A stretch of DNA of 64,000 nt from an uncultured Litoreibacter sp. (lineage in GTDB: Bacteria; Pseudomonadota; Alphaproteobacteria; Rhodobacterales; Rhodobacteraceae), in NCBI GenBank assembly GCA_947501685.1, contig CANMWQ010000003.1, positions 1-64,000 of the forward strand, read 5' to 3'. How positions within the stretch are numbered: the first letter of the stretch is position 1; each line of letters starts with the position of its first letter. The notes below the pieces were generated by a model. It was not told the DNA's origin and searched no databases. It saw only the letters and a list, made by a program, of their open reading frames with translations. The translations under genes were made by a program, and so were the position numbers. Positions 7,639 to 15,168 of the stretch are shown here, piece after piece.

Positions 7639-7721
7639 GATCTGCCTCACTGAGTTGGAGGGGAAGATAATCATCACGGCGGGGTCATCCGCCGTGATGA
7701 TTATCGTTTTGTGGGATTGCC

Positions 7722-9530
7722 CTATTGGGCGTGCAGGTTGACGCCCCTGTCTTTCAACTCAGGGTCTTCAAACCATTTGATCTTGGTCGCCATGATCGGG
7801 TTGGTGTTCTCGATCAGGATCAGTTGTTGATCATGGTCCAGACGCATCAACTCATCGGGATAGGCCAGCTTGCGCTGTGTTGCTGCCCGTGTGTCCGTAT
7901 CCGTGGTAGAGCTGGACGATGATCCACCACCAGACCCACCTGAGCTTGAGCTGAACGCCGTCGCGAGCGCTGAGCTGAAGTTCCACACAGTGGTCACACC
8001 ACACATATCGGAAAAGTAATCAGCCGATGTCTTATCGGGTGAACCGAAGTAAGCCACAGCTCCACTATTGCCGATGAAGCTCTCGTAATCTTCGCCATAG
8101 ATTTTGCGAAGCTGGCATAAATCTTGGGTGATCCCCCAGAGCTGAATGCCAAAGCCCGCCATCAAGCCATAGGCTTGCTCAACCATGGTCAAACGTCCCA
8201 AGGCAGGCATTTCATCCAAGATGAAGAGAACAGGCTTCTCGGGCTTATCTTCGATATTGCGGGCATTGACCGTGATGGCTTGCTGCACTAGCAGCCGCAG
8301 AAACCGTCCAAACGCCCCCAACCGATCTGCAGGCAGGATCAGATAGATCGACATCGGCTCTTTCTTCAAATCCTCAAACTTGAAGTCAGACACAGATAGG
8401 CTTTCGCGCAGACGTTCGCTATCCAACATATGGGTTTCTGCTTGAGCAGAGGCCAAGACATTGGCCATCAGCTTTTCTTCTTTTTGCAGCGACCGCGCAC
8501 CAGTGGAGCGTACAATGTGATGTGGTGATTTGGCCATTTGTTGAAACAAGGCTGTGAGGTCATCACCACCCAACAACAGCAAGTCTCGCACCGTGCCCAG
8601 ATGACGTTTGCCATCATAGGCCTCATCAAACGCTACCAGCAGGATCAGACCTTGCAGCAGGGCTTTGGCCTCTTCCTGCCAGAAGCTATCGGCATGGCTG
8701 TCTTTTTGAACCAAAGCATCAGCCAACAGCATGGCATTCTCGACCGCGTCCACATCGCCGAGGTCGAGCCAATCCAACGGGTTAAACCGTGCAACAGGCA
8801 GGCCAGAGATATGCCATGGGTCAACGCAATGGACTTTCTGCCCCATTTCTTTGCGGGCTTTGGCTGTGATCATCGCATTCTCGCCCTTAGGATCAATCAC
8901 AAGGACCGATCCCAGATAGTTGAGAAGATTGACGATGATATGAGAAACCCCTTTGCCCGAGCGCGTCGGTGCGACAGTCAAAAGGTGGCGATCTCCTTTG
9001 TAGGAGAACACAGTCTTAACGGCCTCATCAATGGCGTCATAGGCAGAGACAGACCCAAGGATAATCCCGTCACGGCCAAACAGCTCTTTATCAATCATAT
9101 GATCAACATCAGCCCATTCGCTTGACCCAAACGTCGTTGGCGTTTGCAACATGGCTTTAACGCCTTGGCCAAGCCAATAGCCAAGCGCAACAAAGAAACC
9201 GAAGAACGATACCAGCCATGCCGCGCTCCAGCCGAGCAGCCCGTTGTTAAACAGTGCGACCGCGCCGACAACGCAGGCCAGTCCAATCATAATCACACGG
9301 CGCAGCTCTGCGGCTTGCGGTGACAGAAACCACCCAATGCAAAAACCACTGCCCACGGACACCGCCATCATGATGATGCGGGCCATAGTCAATTCGAAAA
9401 CGTAATCGCCGTAATAGTTGTTGTCATACCCATTCCCAAACAGTGTTTGGGCCATCACTGGGTCGGTTGCGGCAATCCCCGCAATACAGGTCAGCAGAAT
9501 TGCCGCCCTTTCTCTTGAAAGCCAACTCAT
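7722..9530 (-). CDS. traG: Type IV coupling protein, VirD4/TraG family
   Basis: A 602-residue ATPase that links a relaxosome to a type IV secretion channel at the inner membrane. After an N-terminal segment that may be a signal or first membrane helix, two or three more membrane segments lie at about 50-70, 79-97 and 100-125. The Walker A motif, APTRSGKGVS, is at 187-196 in the form typical of VirD4/TraG, and VLFILDEMPALGRL is Walker B. A Ser/Gly-rich linker comes near residue 530 before a conserved end. The ATG at 9530 has a near-perfect AAGGAG six bases away. Its presence with the relaxase at 11209-12486 shows that the element was built for transfer, though no channel genes are visible here. 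Confidence 0.93.
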   Translation of the reverse strand: MSWLSRERAAILLTCIAGIAATDPVMAQTLFGNGYDNNYYGDYVFELTMARIIMMAVSVGSGFCIGWFLSPQAAELRRVIMIGLACVVGAVALFNNGLLGWSAAWLVSFFGFFVALGYWLGQGVKAMLQTPTTFGSSEWADVDHMIDKELFGRDGIILGSVSAYDAIDEAVKTVFSYKGDRHLLTVAPTRSGKGVSHIIVNLLNYLGSVLVIDPKGENAMITAKARKEMGQKVHCVDPWHISGLPVARFNPLDWLDLGDVDAVENAMLLADALVQKDSHADSFWQEEAKALLQGLILLVAFDEAYDGKRHLGTVRDLLLLGGDDLTALFQQMAKSPHHIVRSTGARSLQKEEKLMANVLASAQAETHMLDSERLRESLSVSDFKFEDLKKEPMSIYLILPADRLGAFGRFLRLLVQQAITVNARNIEDKPEKPVLFILDEMPALGRLTMVEQAYGLMAGFGIQLWGITQDLCQLRKIYGEDYESFIGNSGAVAYFGSPDKTSADYFSDMCGVTTVWNFSSALATAFSSSSGGSGGGSSSSSTTDTDTRAATQRKLAYPDELMRLDHDQQLILIENTNPIMATKIKWFEDPELKDRGVNLHAQ

Positions 9531-9638
9531 GGCACTCTCCTTGTTCAAGGTTAAAAGTGCCTATGGGATAGGAAAAATCCCCATCACCTCGCGCGGGTAT
9601 TGTGGGGGTAAATGCGGGTATAGATGTAAGATATCAGG

Positions 9639-10649
9639 TTAGCGTTGGCTGAATCCATTGCCATTCCACTGATAGGAAAATTCTGCCAACGAATGATCAA
9701 AGAATGTGAAAACAGGCGGTGCTTTGTTGTCGATACCAACAACCGTGCCAACAAAGCCGCCAGCATGATCAAGAGTGCTGCCACGCCGCAAGTATATGAC
9801 TGATTCACAGACTTTCTGGCCACATGAACTGCTTTTTGATTTTGTTGGACCACACTCTAATCCGTCATGCGATAGGATCAAATCATCACGCCCGTCAGCA
9901 TCGAGATCACGAATAAAAACGCCTCTGGAGCTCATTCTTCCACCTGCACCCTTGCAACCATTTGCGATAACTTCATCAACAAGCCAAGCGGCTGCTTTGG
10001 ACAATTCTGGCATTGGCGCTTCAAAACCAGATGGAGGAGGACAATTTGACGAGCCAATATACTGATACGTGAATGGATTATCACTTAGCACCAAATATTT
10101 TTGTCGAAAATCGGAAGCCCTAGACCATGAAACGATTGCAGTATTTGCTGCGCTGATCCCCTGAGACAGGGCTAACCAGTCATAAAGCTGATCCTCTGCA
10201 GCAATGCATTGGTTGGCTTCAAAGAATTCTTCAAATGTTTGAGGTTCCTTTGGTTCAAGGTCGCCTGCCTGTGTTTCAATCGAAGGCAAGCTATTTTTTG
10301 GCGTAACCAGTTCTGGAATAGACCCAGCAAGTGGAGGCAATAATCCCTGCAATCCATCTTGTACTACTTTTGGAAGGGACTTTAGAAACCCTGACGCATC
10401 TAGCGCTTCTTTGGCCAACTGAGGGTTGTTGTAATTTTCTATAGATATTCGACCGTCGCTGTCCGATAGCGGCCCAAAATCGGTATTTTTGCCATAGGTA
10501 TGATTCCTATCATTTATCTTGGCATTTGGTTCTTGAAGACGCGCTGCCTCTTCCAAAAAGTCGCGAATACTGGTCGGATCTCGTCTTTCTTGCCCACTGG
10601 CAATGACTGTTCCAGCAATCAGGAAAACACTTGCTAATTTGAATGACAA
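9639..10649 (-). CDS. Secreted protein with FG-GAP/VCBS-like motif
   Basis: A 336-residue protein with a signal peptide (SFKLASVFLIAGTVIASGQ). The last third has FIRDLDADGRDDLILSHDG, a Ca-binding 'D-x-D-x-D-G' loop as in FG-GAP/VCBS repeats, and several cysteines. The start is a TTG at 10649: AGGGA, formed partly by the stop codon of the gene upstream, sits at the right distance, and no ATG is available. It follows the next secreted-protein gene by ten bases, so the two are one operon. The central part is Pro- and Glu-rich. Exported cargo of unknown role, perhaps a surface or entry-exclusion-type factor; nothing decides this. Confidence 0.6.
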   Translation of the reverse strand: MSFKLASVFLIAGTVIASGQERRDPTSIRDFLEEAARLQEPNAKINDRNHTYGKNTDFGPLSDSDGRISIENYNNPQLAKEALDASGFLKSLPKVVQDGLQGLLPPLAGSIPELVTPKNSLPSIETQAGDLEPKEPQTFEEFFEANQCIAAEDQLYDWLALSQGISAANTAIVSWSRASDFRQKYLVLSDNPFTYQYIGSSNCPPPSGFEAPMPELSKAAAWLVDEVIANGCKGAGGRMSSRGVFIRDLDADGRDDLILSHDGLECGPTKSKSSSCGQKVCESVIYLRRGSTLDHAGGFVGTVVGIDNKAPPVFTFFDHSLAEFSYQWNGNGFSQR

Positions 10650-10659
10650 AGGAAAATCC

Positions 10660-11154
10660 CTATCTACAGATCACAATACTTTTGCGGACGAATGCCTGCA
10701 GTTTTTCGATTTCGGGGTAATTGTCGTTCAGACGATGCTCAACGAATAATGCATAGAGTTCGTTTTCGTTCTTGGCAAAATCTAGGCGAAGATATTTTCC
10801 GTTATCTATTTTGCCGGTTGATGAAAAAATGCCATTGCCATTTTTATCGCCCGCGACCTTTTCAAAATTGTCTGCTTCTAGGAAATCAGGATTAACTTGC
10901 CCGGAGTGATCTTGAAGCCAAATCGTCGATACGACTTTATCGTTCTCGCGAATTTCGGCACTCAGCACACAGTTTTTTGCTCTCTCTGGGCAGTTAGAAA
11001 AACGAAACAGATCGCTTGAAAAAGGCAAAACAAGTCCAGCTTGTTTTTGACCTGCACCAAGCGTATCGGACGAAACAAACGGTTGGATACAGTCTGCCCT
11101 TAGTGAAAGCGGGAACGCCACAAGCGACAAATAAAGGAAAAAACGCAATTTCAT
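10660..11154 (-). CDS. Secreted hypothetical protein
   Basis: A 164-residue protein with a clear signal peptide, KLRFFLYLSLVAFPLSLRA, followed by Asp-Cys. Four cysteines in the mature part (including RFSNCPERAKNC) suggest disulfides in the periplasm. A loop, GDKNGNGIFSS, looks like a metal-binding turn. No family recognised. It is the upstream member of a pair with the FG-GAP-like protein gene (ten-base gap). I used the ATG at 11154 because the signal peptide then starts normally; an ATG three codons earlier is possible. Composition matches the element, not the chromosome. Confidence 0.55.
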   Translation of the reverse strand: MKLRFFLYLSLVAFPLSLRADCIQPFVSSDTLGAGQKQAGLVLPFSSDLFRFSNCPERAKNCVLSAEIRENDKVVSTIWLQDHSGQVNPDFLEADNFEKVAGDKNGNGIFSSTGKIDNGKYLRLDFAKNENELYALFVEHRLNDNYPEIEKLQAFVRKSIVICR

Positions 11155-11208
11155 TAGACCCATTGTGAGATCGTTTCACAATAGATGAAATGTGGTCAAG
11201 TCATTTAT

Positions 11209-12486
11209 TTAAAATAACAAATTATGCTCGCGCTCGCGGAGACGCCCTCGGATTCGATTTTGATCAACTGATTGTCTTTGTATCTGCAACGTCTGCCCCA
11301 CCGACCGCGCCAGGATTTTCCGGTCTTCGGCTTGCTTGCTTCTCAGAGCGATGAACTTCCCTTGGAGCGCTTTCCGATCCCACATGTGGGACACGACAAG
11401 ATCATCCCTCTGCGCTTGGTCGCGTTTGGCGCATTCAACAGCTTCAAACTCATTGCGCTTTTGAAGCTTGCTGTTTTTGCCCGTCAGGCGGTCAAACAAG
11501 CCACGTAAGCCACCATTCAACCGTTGCTGTCGTGCTTTCGTTTCCGCAGTCCAACGTTTGGCCTGTCCATCTTTGAGCGCTTTACGCTCGCGTCGATGTA
11601 GGGCCGTCATTACGGCCTTTTCATCAAGGAGTGGTTGCGCGTCTTTGCGATGCTTGGCTTTGGTCTGATTGATGTAGTTCTTGAGTTGGCTTGTCACTTT
11701 GGATTTCACATCAGCACGGACATCGGCGACGGAGGTTAACTGTTCAGGGGAGCCCAGTTTTTCCTTCACCGCCTTGGCTTTTTCACCGACAAGGCGTGAG
11801 AGTGCATAGACCTCACCATGAACATCTACAGCGACGAACCCACGCCGATCTCCCTTGGCCAGGAAATACCCCCGCTCTTCAATCGCGTTTCTGAATGCCT
11901 TGAGACCATCTGATCTCTCCCACGCCTCTTGGAAGAGTTGTTTGATCTCTCTTGGATCAACGCGATGGCGTTTGGCTTGCTGCCATTCTGCCAAGGTAAA
12001 GTTCAATGGCGATTTCCCACCATTGCTTTGCAGCCCTTGAGGCAGCTCCCAGCCATGATCCAGATACAGCTCACGTGACAAATCCGTCAGCTTGCGTTTG
12101 AAATGAGGAAGGTTGATGGCTTTCAGATCATCCCCATCAATACGGCTCCACACAGCATGAGCATGTCTGCGGCCTTCTTTCTCGTGAATGATGATAGCGC
12201 GGGGTTGATCGCTCAGGCCGAGCGTCTCTTCTGCGCGATTCACGGCCTCCTGTAGCTCTGCTTCGCTGGCAATGTGATCTTGCGGTGGGTTCAGACTCAG
12301 CGAGAACATGTATTGGGTACATTGAGTTGCTTTGGAGATGGCATAGACCTCTCCCAAAGCCCCATGCAGATCATCAGCGATAAACCCGTTAATCTCCATG
12401 ACCGTGATATGATCGTTTTCGCGGTCATTCATGAGATGATCCGCCAATGCCGATGCCCCCGCTCTTTGTGAGCCCTTCAAGATCAT
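11209..12486 (-). CDS. Relaxase / mobilization nuclease
   Basis: A 425-residue relaxase of the kind common on alphaproteobacterial mobile elements (Pfam Relaxase group). It would nick the transfer origin and pilot the strand through the coupling protein. The metal-binding histidines are in HEKEGRRHAHAVWSRID (His101, His108, His110). NLPHFKRKLTDLSRELYLDH and NFTLAEWQQAKRH are further family blocks. The catalytic tyrosine is not obvious; Tyr48 and Tyr59 are candidates. The C-terminal half is a long charged helical tail without helicase motifs. Its ATG overlaps the stop of the mobC-like gene in an ATGA, so the two are translated together. It lies on the same strand as traG, with two secreted-protein genes between. 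Confidence 0.9.
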   Translation of the reverse strand: MILKGSQRAGASALADHLMNDRENDHITVMEINGFIADDLHGALGEVYAISKATQCTQYMFSLSLNPPQDHIASEAELQEAVNRAEETLGLSDQPRAIIIHEKEGRRHAHAVWSRIDGDDLKAINLPHFKRKLTDLSRELYLDHGWELPQGLQSNGGKSPLNFTLAEWQQAKRHRVDPREIKQLFQEAWERSDGLKAFRNAIEERGYFLAKGDRRGFVAVDVHGEVYALSRLVGEKAKAVKEKLGSPEQLTSVADVRADVKSKVTSQLKNYINQTKAKHRKDAQPLLDEKAVMTALHRRERKALKDGQAKRWTAETKARQQRLNGGLRGLFDRLTGKNSKLQKRNEFEAVECAKRDQAQRDDLVVSHMWDRKALQGKFIALRSKQAEDRKILARSVGQTLQIQRQSVDQNRIRGRLREREHNLLF

Positions 12487-12839
12487 GGCTTAATCCCCAG
12501 CGCTTCCATGAGCGTCACGCGCATCCATGCGATTTCAGCCAACGCGGTCTTGATATCTGTTTCTAGCTCATCATCGAGATAGAGTGTGCCTTGGTTGATG
12601 GCCTTTGCAATCTGATTGAGGTTATTGGCTGATCTGGTCGCACCAAGCTTGGCAAGCACCTCAGCCAACAATCGTTGCTCCGCAACAGGCGGTTTCTTCG
12701 TCTTGCGGTATTTAGGAGCATCCTCCGCCAAGACCACGGACTTGATGTACGATGCCAGCGGCATTGATCCGGCTTTGGCTTCGAGCGACTTACGTTCTTC
12801 ATCAGACAAACGGAGTGAAAATGGGGCAGGGCGGCTCAT
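12483..12839 (-). CDS. mobC: MobC-like relaxosome accessory protein
   Basis: A 118-residue protein. The beginning, PFSLRLSDEERKSLEAKA, is a ribbon-helix-helix-type N-terminus as in MobC proteins, and RSANNLNQIAKAINQG is the signature part of the family. MobC binds the transfer origin and helps the relaxase open it. The gene overlaps its neighbours on both sides by ATGA junctions: the relaxase downstream and a 54-codon gene upstream. Length and position are those expected for the family. The origin of transfer should be close, most likely just upstream of this operon or around its first gene. Confidence 0.8.
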   Translation of the reverse strand: MSRPAPFSLRLSDEERKSLEAKAGSMPLASYIKSVVLAEDAPKYRKTKKPPVAEQRLLAEVLAKLGATRSANNLNQIAKAINQGTLYLDDELETDIKTALAEIAWMRVTLMEALGIKP

Positions 12840-13000
12840 GGACGTGGGCCTCGCAATTCCTGTTTATGATCCTTCCAAACATCAGCAATGCGCTCTAGAT
12901 CAGCGATGACTTCATCCAGCTCAAGCGGCGAATACCCATCGGCTGCATCTGAGAAGAGACCTAGTAATTCGTTCGAACATTCTCTGTTCGAGCGCGCCAC
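12836..13000 (-). CDS. Short first gene of the mobilization operon
   Basis: A 54-residue open reading frame, starting at GTG 13000 and ending in an ATGA overlap with mobC. The body is helical and acidic (LELDEVIADLERIADVWKDH). AAAGGGGAA precedes the GTG but is close (four bases). The stop codon of ackA is only nine bases upstream, so the frame either begins in the last bases of the element or is the truncated tail of a longer gene cut at the junction. The overlap with mobC supports real translation. No family recognised. Confidence 0.5.
   Translation of the reverse strand: MARSNRECSNELLGLFSDAADGYSPLELDEVIADLERIADVWKDHKQELRGPRP
12972..12990. repeat. Inverted repeat at the element/ackA junction
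   Basis: TCGAACA-ttctc-TGTTCGA is a perfect 7-bp inverted repeat with a 5-base centre, about 20 bases from the ackA stop. No T-run follows on either strand, so it is not a standard terminator. Upstream of a mobC-relaxase operon it could be part of oriT, a binding site, or a recombination arm. Confidence 0.45.
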
Positions 13001-13009
13001 TCTTCCCCT

Positions 13010-14185
13010 TTAGACGAGCCCGGCCATCTCGATCGTGGATTGCGCGATCACCGCGTCCTCATTGGTGGGGATGACCAGCACTTTGCATGTGGCCTCGGGC
13101 ATTGAGATCACGGTGGCGCCGTTGTCATTGGCATAGCGGTCCACCTCCACGCCCAGCCAGACCAGTTGATCACAAATCGCTTGCCGCGTGGCGGCGGAGT
13201 TTTCGCCGATGCCTGCTGTGAAGATCAGGGCGTCAAGGCCGCCTATGGCAGGGATCAGCCCCGCGATCTCGCAAGCAGCGCGGTAGCAAAACAAATCAAT
13301 CGCCAGCTTGGCGCGGGGATCGGAGCTGGCCTCAAGATCCTGCATCGCGTTTGAGATGCCTGAGACGCCCAACAGCCCGGATTGTTGATACAAAAGCGCG
13401 TCGATCTCGGGCACGCTCATGCCGCGTTGCTGCACCAGATGCAGGATGACGCCGGGATCAATCCGCCCCGACCGCCGCCCCATCACCAACCCGTCCAGCG
13501 CGGTGAAGCCCATCGTGGTCGCCACGCTTTGGCGGTTCTTCATCGCACATAAGCTGGCCCCATTGCCCAGATGCGCCACAACGACCCGGCCATTGGCCTC
13601 TGCACCCAGATGTTCGGGCAGGGTGGAGGCGATGAAGGCGTAGGACAGCCCATGAAACCCGTAGCGTTTCAGGCCTTGTTGGGACATCTCATAGGGCAGG
13701 GCGAAAAGCCGGTTCATCTCCGGCTGGGTCGCGTGAAAACTGGTGTCAAAGCAGGCCACTTGCGGCAAGGAGGGCGCGCGCTCGGCGATCAACCCGATCG
13801 CGGCAAGGTTGTGGGGCTGATGCAAGGGAGCCAGCGGGGTCAGCTCCGCCATTTGGGCAAGCTTGGCTGCGTCAACGCGGGCAGGCCCGTCAAATACCGT
13901 GCCGCCATGCACCACCCGGTGCCCCACCGCCTTAATCGCATGTTGCGCGGCATGGGTGCCAAGCCAGTCGAGCAGGATCACCGTCGCCTCCTCATGGGTG
14001 CAGGCCGGATCAAGGGCGGGCAGGGGCAGGCCCGCGTCTTTCGGCACGCTCAGCGAAAACGCGGGCGCGCGTTTCAGCCCTGTGACCTTGCCGCGCAGCA
14101 CAGGCACCAGCGGGTCATCAACGCTATGCAGCGCGAATTTCAGGCTGGAGGAGCCGGCGTTGAGGGTCAACACAACATCATTCAT
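13010..14185 (-). CDS. ackA: Acetate kinase
   Basis: A 391-residue acetate kinase, which interconverts acetyl phosphate plus ADP and acetate plus ATP in the cytoplasm. All family blocks are present: LNAGSSSLKF (residues 8-17), VGHRVVHGG, VACFDTSFHATQ with the catalytic Asp, YGFHGLSY, VVAHLGNGASLCAM, and LIFTAGIGENS. The length is normal. It is the last chromosomal gene before the mobile element, whose first recognisable gene starts within ten bases of the ackA stop. Its usual partner, phosphotransacetylase (pta), is not next to it; it may lie beyond the element or elsewhere. No strong ribosome-binding site precedes the ATG. Confidence 0.97.
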   Translation of the reverse strand: MNDVVLTLNAGSSSLKFALHSVDDPLVPVLRGKVTGLKRAPAFSLSVPKDAGLPLPALDPACTHEEATVILLDWLGTHAAQHAIKAVGHRVVHGGTVFDGPARVDAAKLAQMAELTPLAPLHQPHNLAAIGLIAERAPSLPQVACFDTSFHATQPEMNRLFALPYEMSQQGLKRYGFHGLSYAFIASTLPEHLGAEANGRVVVAHLGNGASLCAMKNRQSVATTMGFTALDGLVMGRRSGRIDPGVILHLVQQRGMSVPEIDALLYQQSGLLGVSGISNAMQDLEASSDPRAKLAIDLFCYRAACEIAGLIPAIGGLDALIFTAGIGENSAATRQAICDQLVWLGVEVDRYANDNGATVISMPEATCKVLVIPTNEDAVIAQSTIEMAGLV

Positions 14186-14245
14186 CGAGAGACGCTTTCA
14201 AAGAATTGCAAAGACGGGCTATACCCGCAAAAAACAATCAGCCAT

Positions 14246-14272
14246 AGAAAAAGCCGCCCGGAAGGCGGCTTT
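14246..14272 (-). terminator. Intrinsic terminator of the DUF882 gene
   Basis: AAAGCCGCC (14250-14258) pairs with GGCGGCTTT (14264-14272) around CGGAA; on the minus strand the stem is followed by TTTTTC. It lies just after the DUF882 gene and before ackA on the same strand, so ackA needs its own promoter. Confidence 0.8.
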
Positions 14273-14297
14273 GGGAGGGCTCGGACACCGTGTCGCC

Positions 14298-14867
14298 TTA
14301 CCGGCCCCAGCTGCGCACCGTGCCGCAATCCACATGCACGAAGTTGGACCCGGAATAGCGCCCGACACCACCGGCCGAGCAGGAAGCGGCGGCACGAGCC
14401 AATTGGCCCACAGAGCGCGACTTCAAGCGCAGATCGGCCGCTTGGCCTTTCATATGCAGGGAGTTTTTGGCCACACCGCCCGATCGTGAGCGCAGCATCG
14501 CGTTGGTTTTCGGAGAGCGGTAGCCCGACAGCAATGTGTAAGGCTCGCTGGCATCAAGCAAGTTATGAGAGGCGGACATGATGTCGATTGTGCGGGTGTC
14601 CATCGAGATGGCGGCGTCCTGACGCCAGTCGCGCATGAAGTAATTCACCTCTTTGAGGGATTCCTTGATGTATTCGCCTTCGATCCAATAAATCATGTCG
14701 ATGGTTTCGCCGGTCCGGCCGGAGAACATCTTGATCCGGCGAATGTCGCCTGCGCCACGCAGAAAGCCGAATGCGCTTGAATACACTGGAGCGGCTGTCA
14801 CCGCTGTCGCTGCAAATGCACCTAGGAGAGCGCGCCGTGTGACGCTCACAGAATTACTCTTCGTCAT
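14298..14867 (-). CDS. DUF882 / YcbK-like peptidase M15 family protein
   Basis: A 189-residue exported protein. The N-terminus has a twin-arginine-type signal (VTRRALLGAFAATAVTAAP, Arg11-Arg12). The mature part has the zinc-site pattern of M15-type peptidoglycan peptidases: LLSGYRSPKTNA, SLHMKGQAADL (H-x(3)-G-x-A-x-D-L) and FVHVDCG near the end. The family includes YcbK and is taken to act on cell-wall peptides in the periplasm. It is divergent from an L,D-transpeptidase gene, which fits a shared cell-wall role. The ATG at 14867 places the signal correctly; a longer reading upstream has no support. Confidence 0.85.
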   Translation of the reverse strand: MTKSNSVSVTRRALLGAFAATAVTAAPVYSSAFGFLRGAGDIRRIKMFSGRTGETIDMIYWIEGEYIKESLKEVNYFMRDWRQDAAISMDTRTIDIMSASHNLLDASEPYTLLSGYRSPKTNAMLRSRSGGVAKNSLHMKGQAADLRLKSRSVGQLARAAASCSAGGVGRYSGSNFVHVDCGTVRSWGR

Positions 14868-15168
14868 GTGATGTCTGTCCCGTTTGCCCCGGCCGCTGCA
14901 GGCGACCAAATAAATATTTTCCCCAGATGGAAGCCTTATGGCACAGCTGGCCAATTGGACCAAGGGCAGTCTCTCACGAACCTGTTAAAAAACTTGATAA
15001 TGAGCGAAAACCTGCGCAAGTCGCGTCGCTTGGTAGAATATTCAGCAGGGTGCCTATACGGCAACGTCGTCACAAAAGCGGGGCGGAACAGGTTTTTGTG
15101 AGTGGACTTTACTGGCGAAGAATTTTTAATAGACACCATATACTGCTGCCAAATTGCCGGGGACTACA
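14868..15168. other. Divergent cell-wall promoter region
   Basis: This 301-base gap lies between two divergent cell-wall genes. I see no gene. A good -10 hexamer, TATACT, at 15139-15144 could serve the transpeptidase gene, but no -35 partner stands at the right distance. Nothing else recognised. Confidence 0.35.

Noticed and set aside
12971-12989. Two GTTC sequences near the ackA junction, considered as an alphaproteobacterial LexA box
   Set aside because: The spacing is 11 bases, not the 7 of GTTC-N7-GTTC; the pattern is better described as an inverted repeat.
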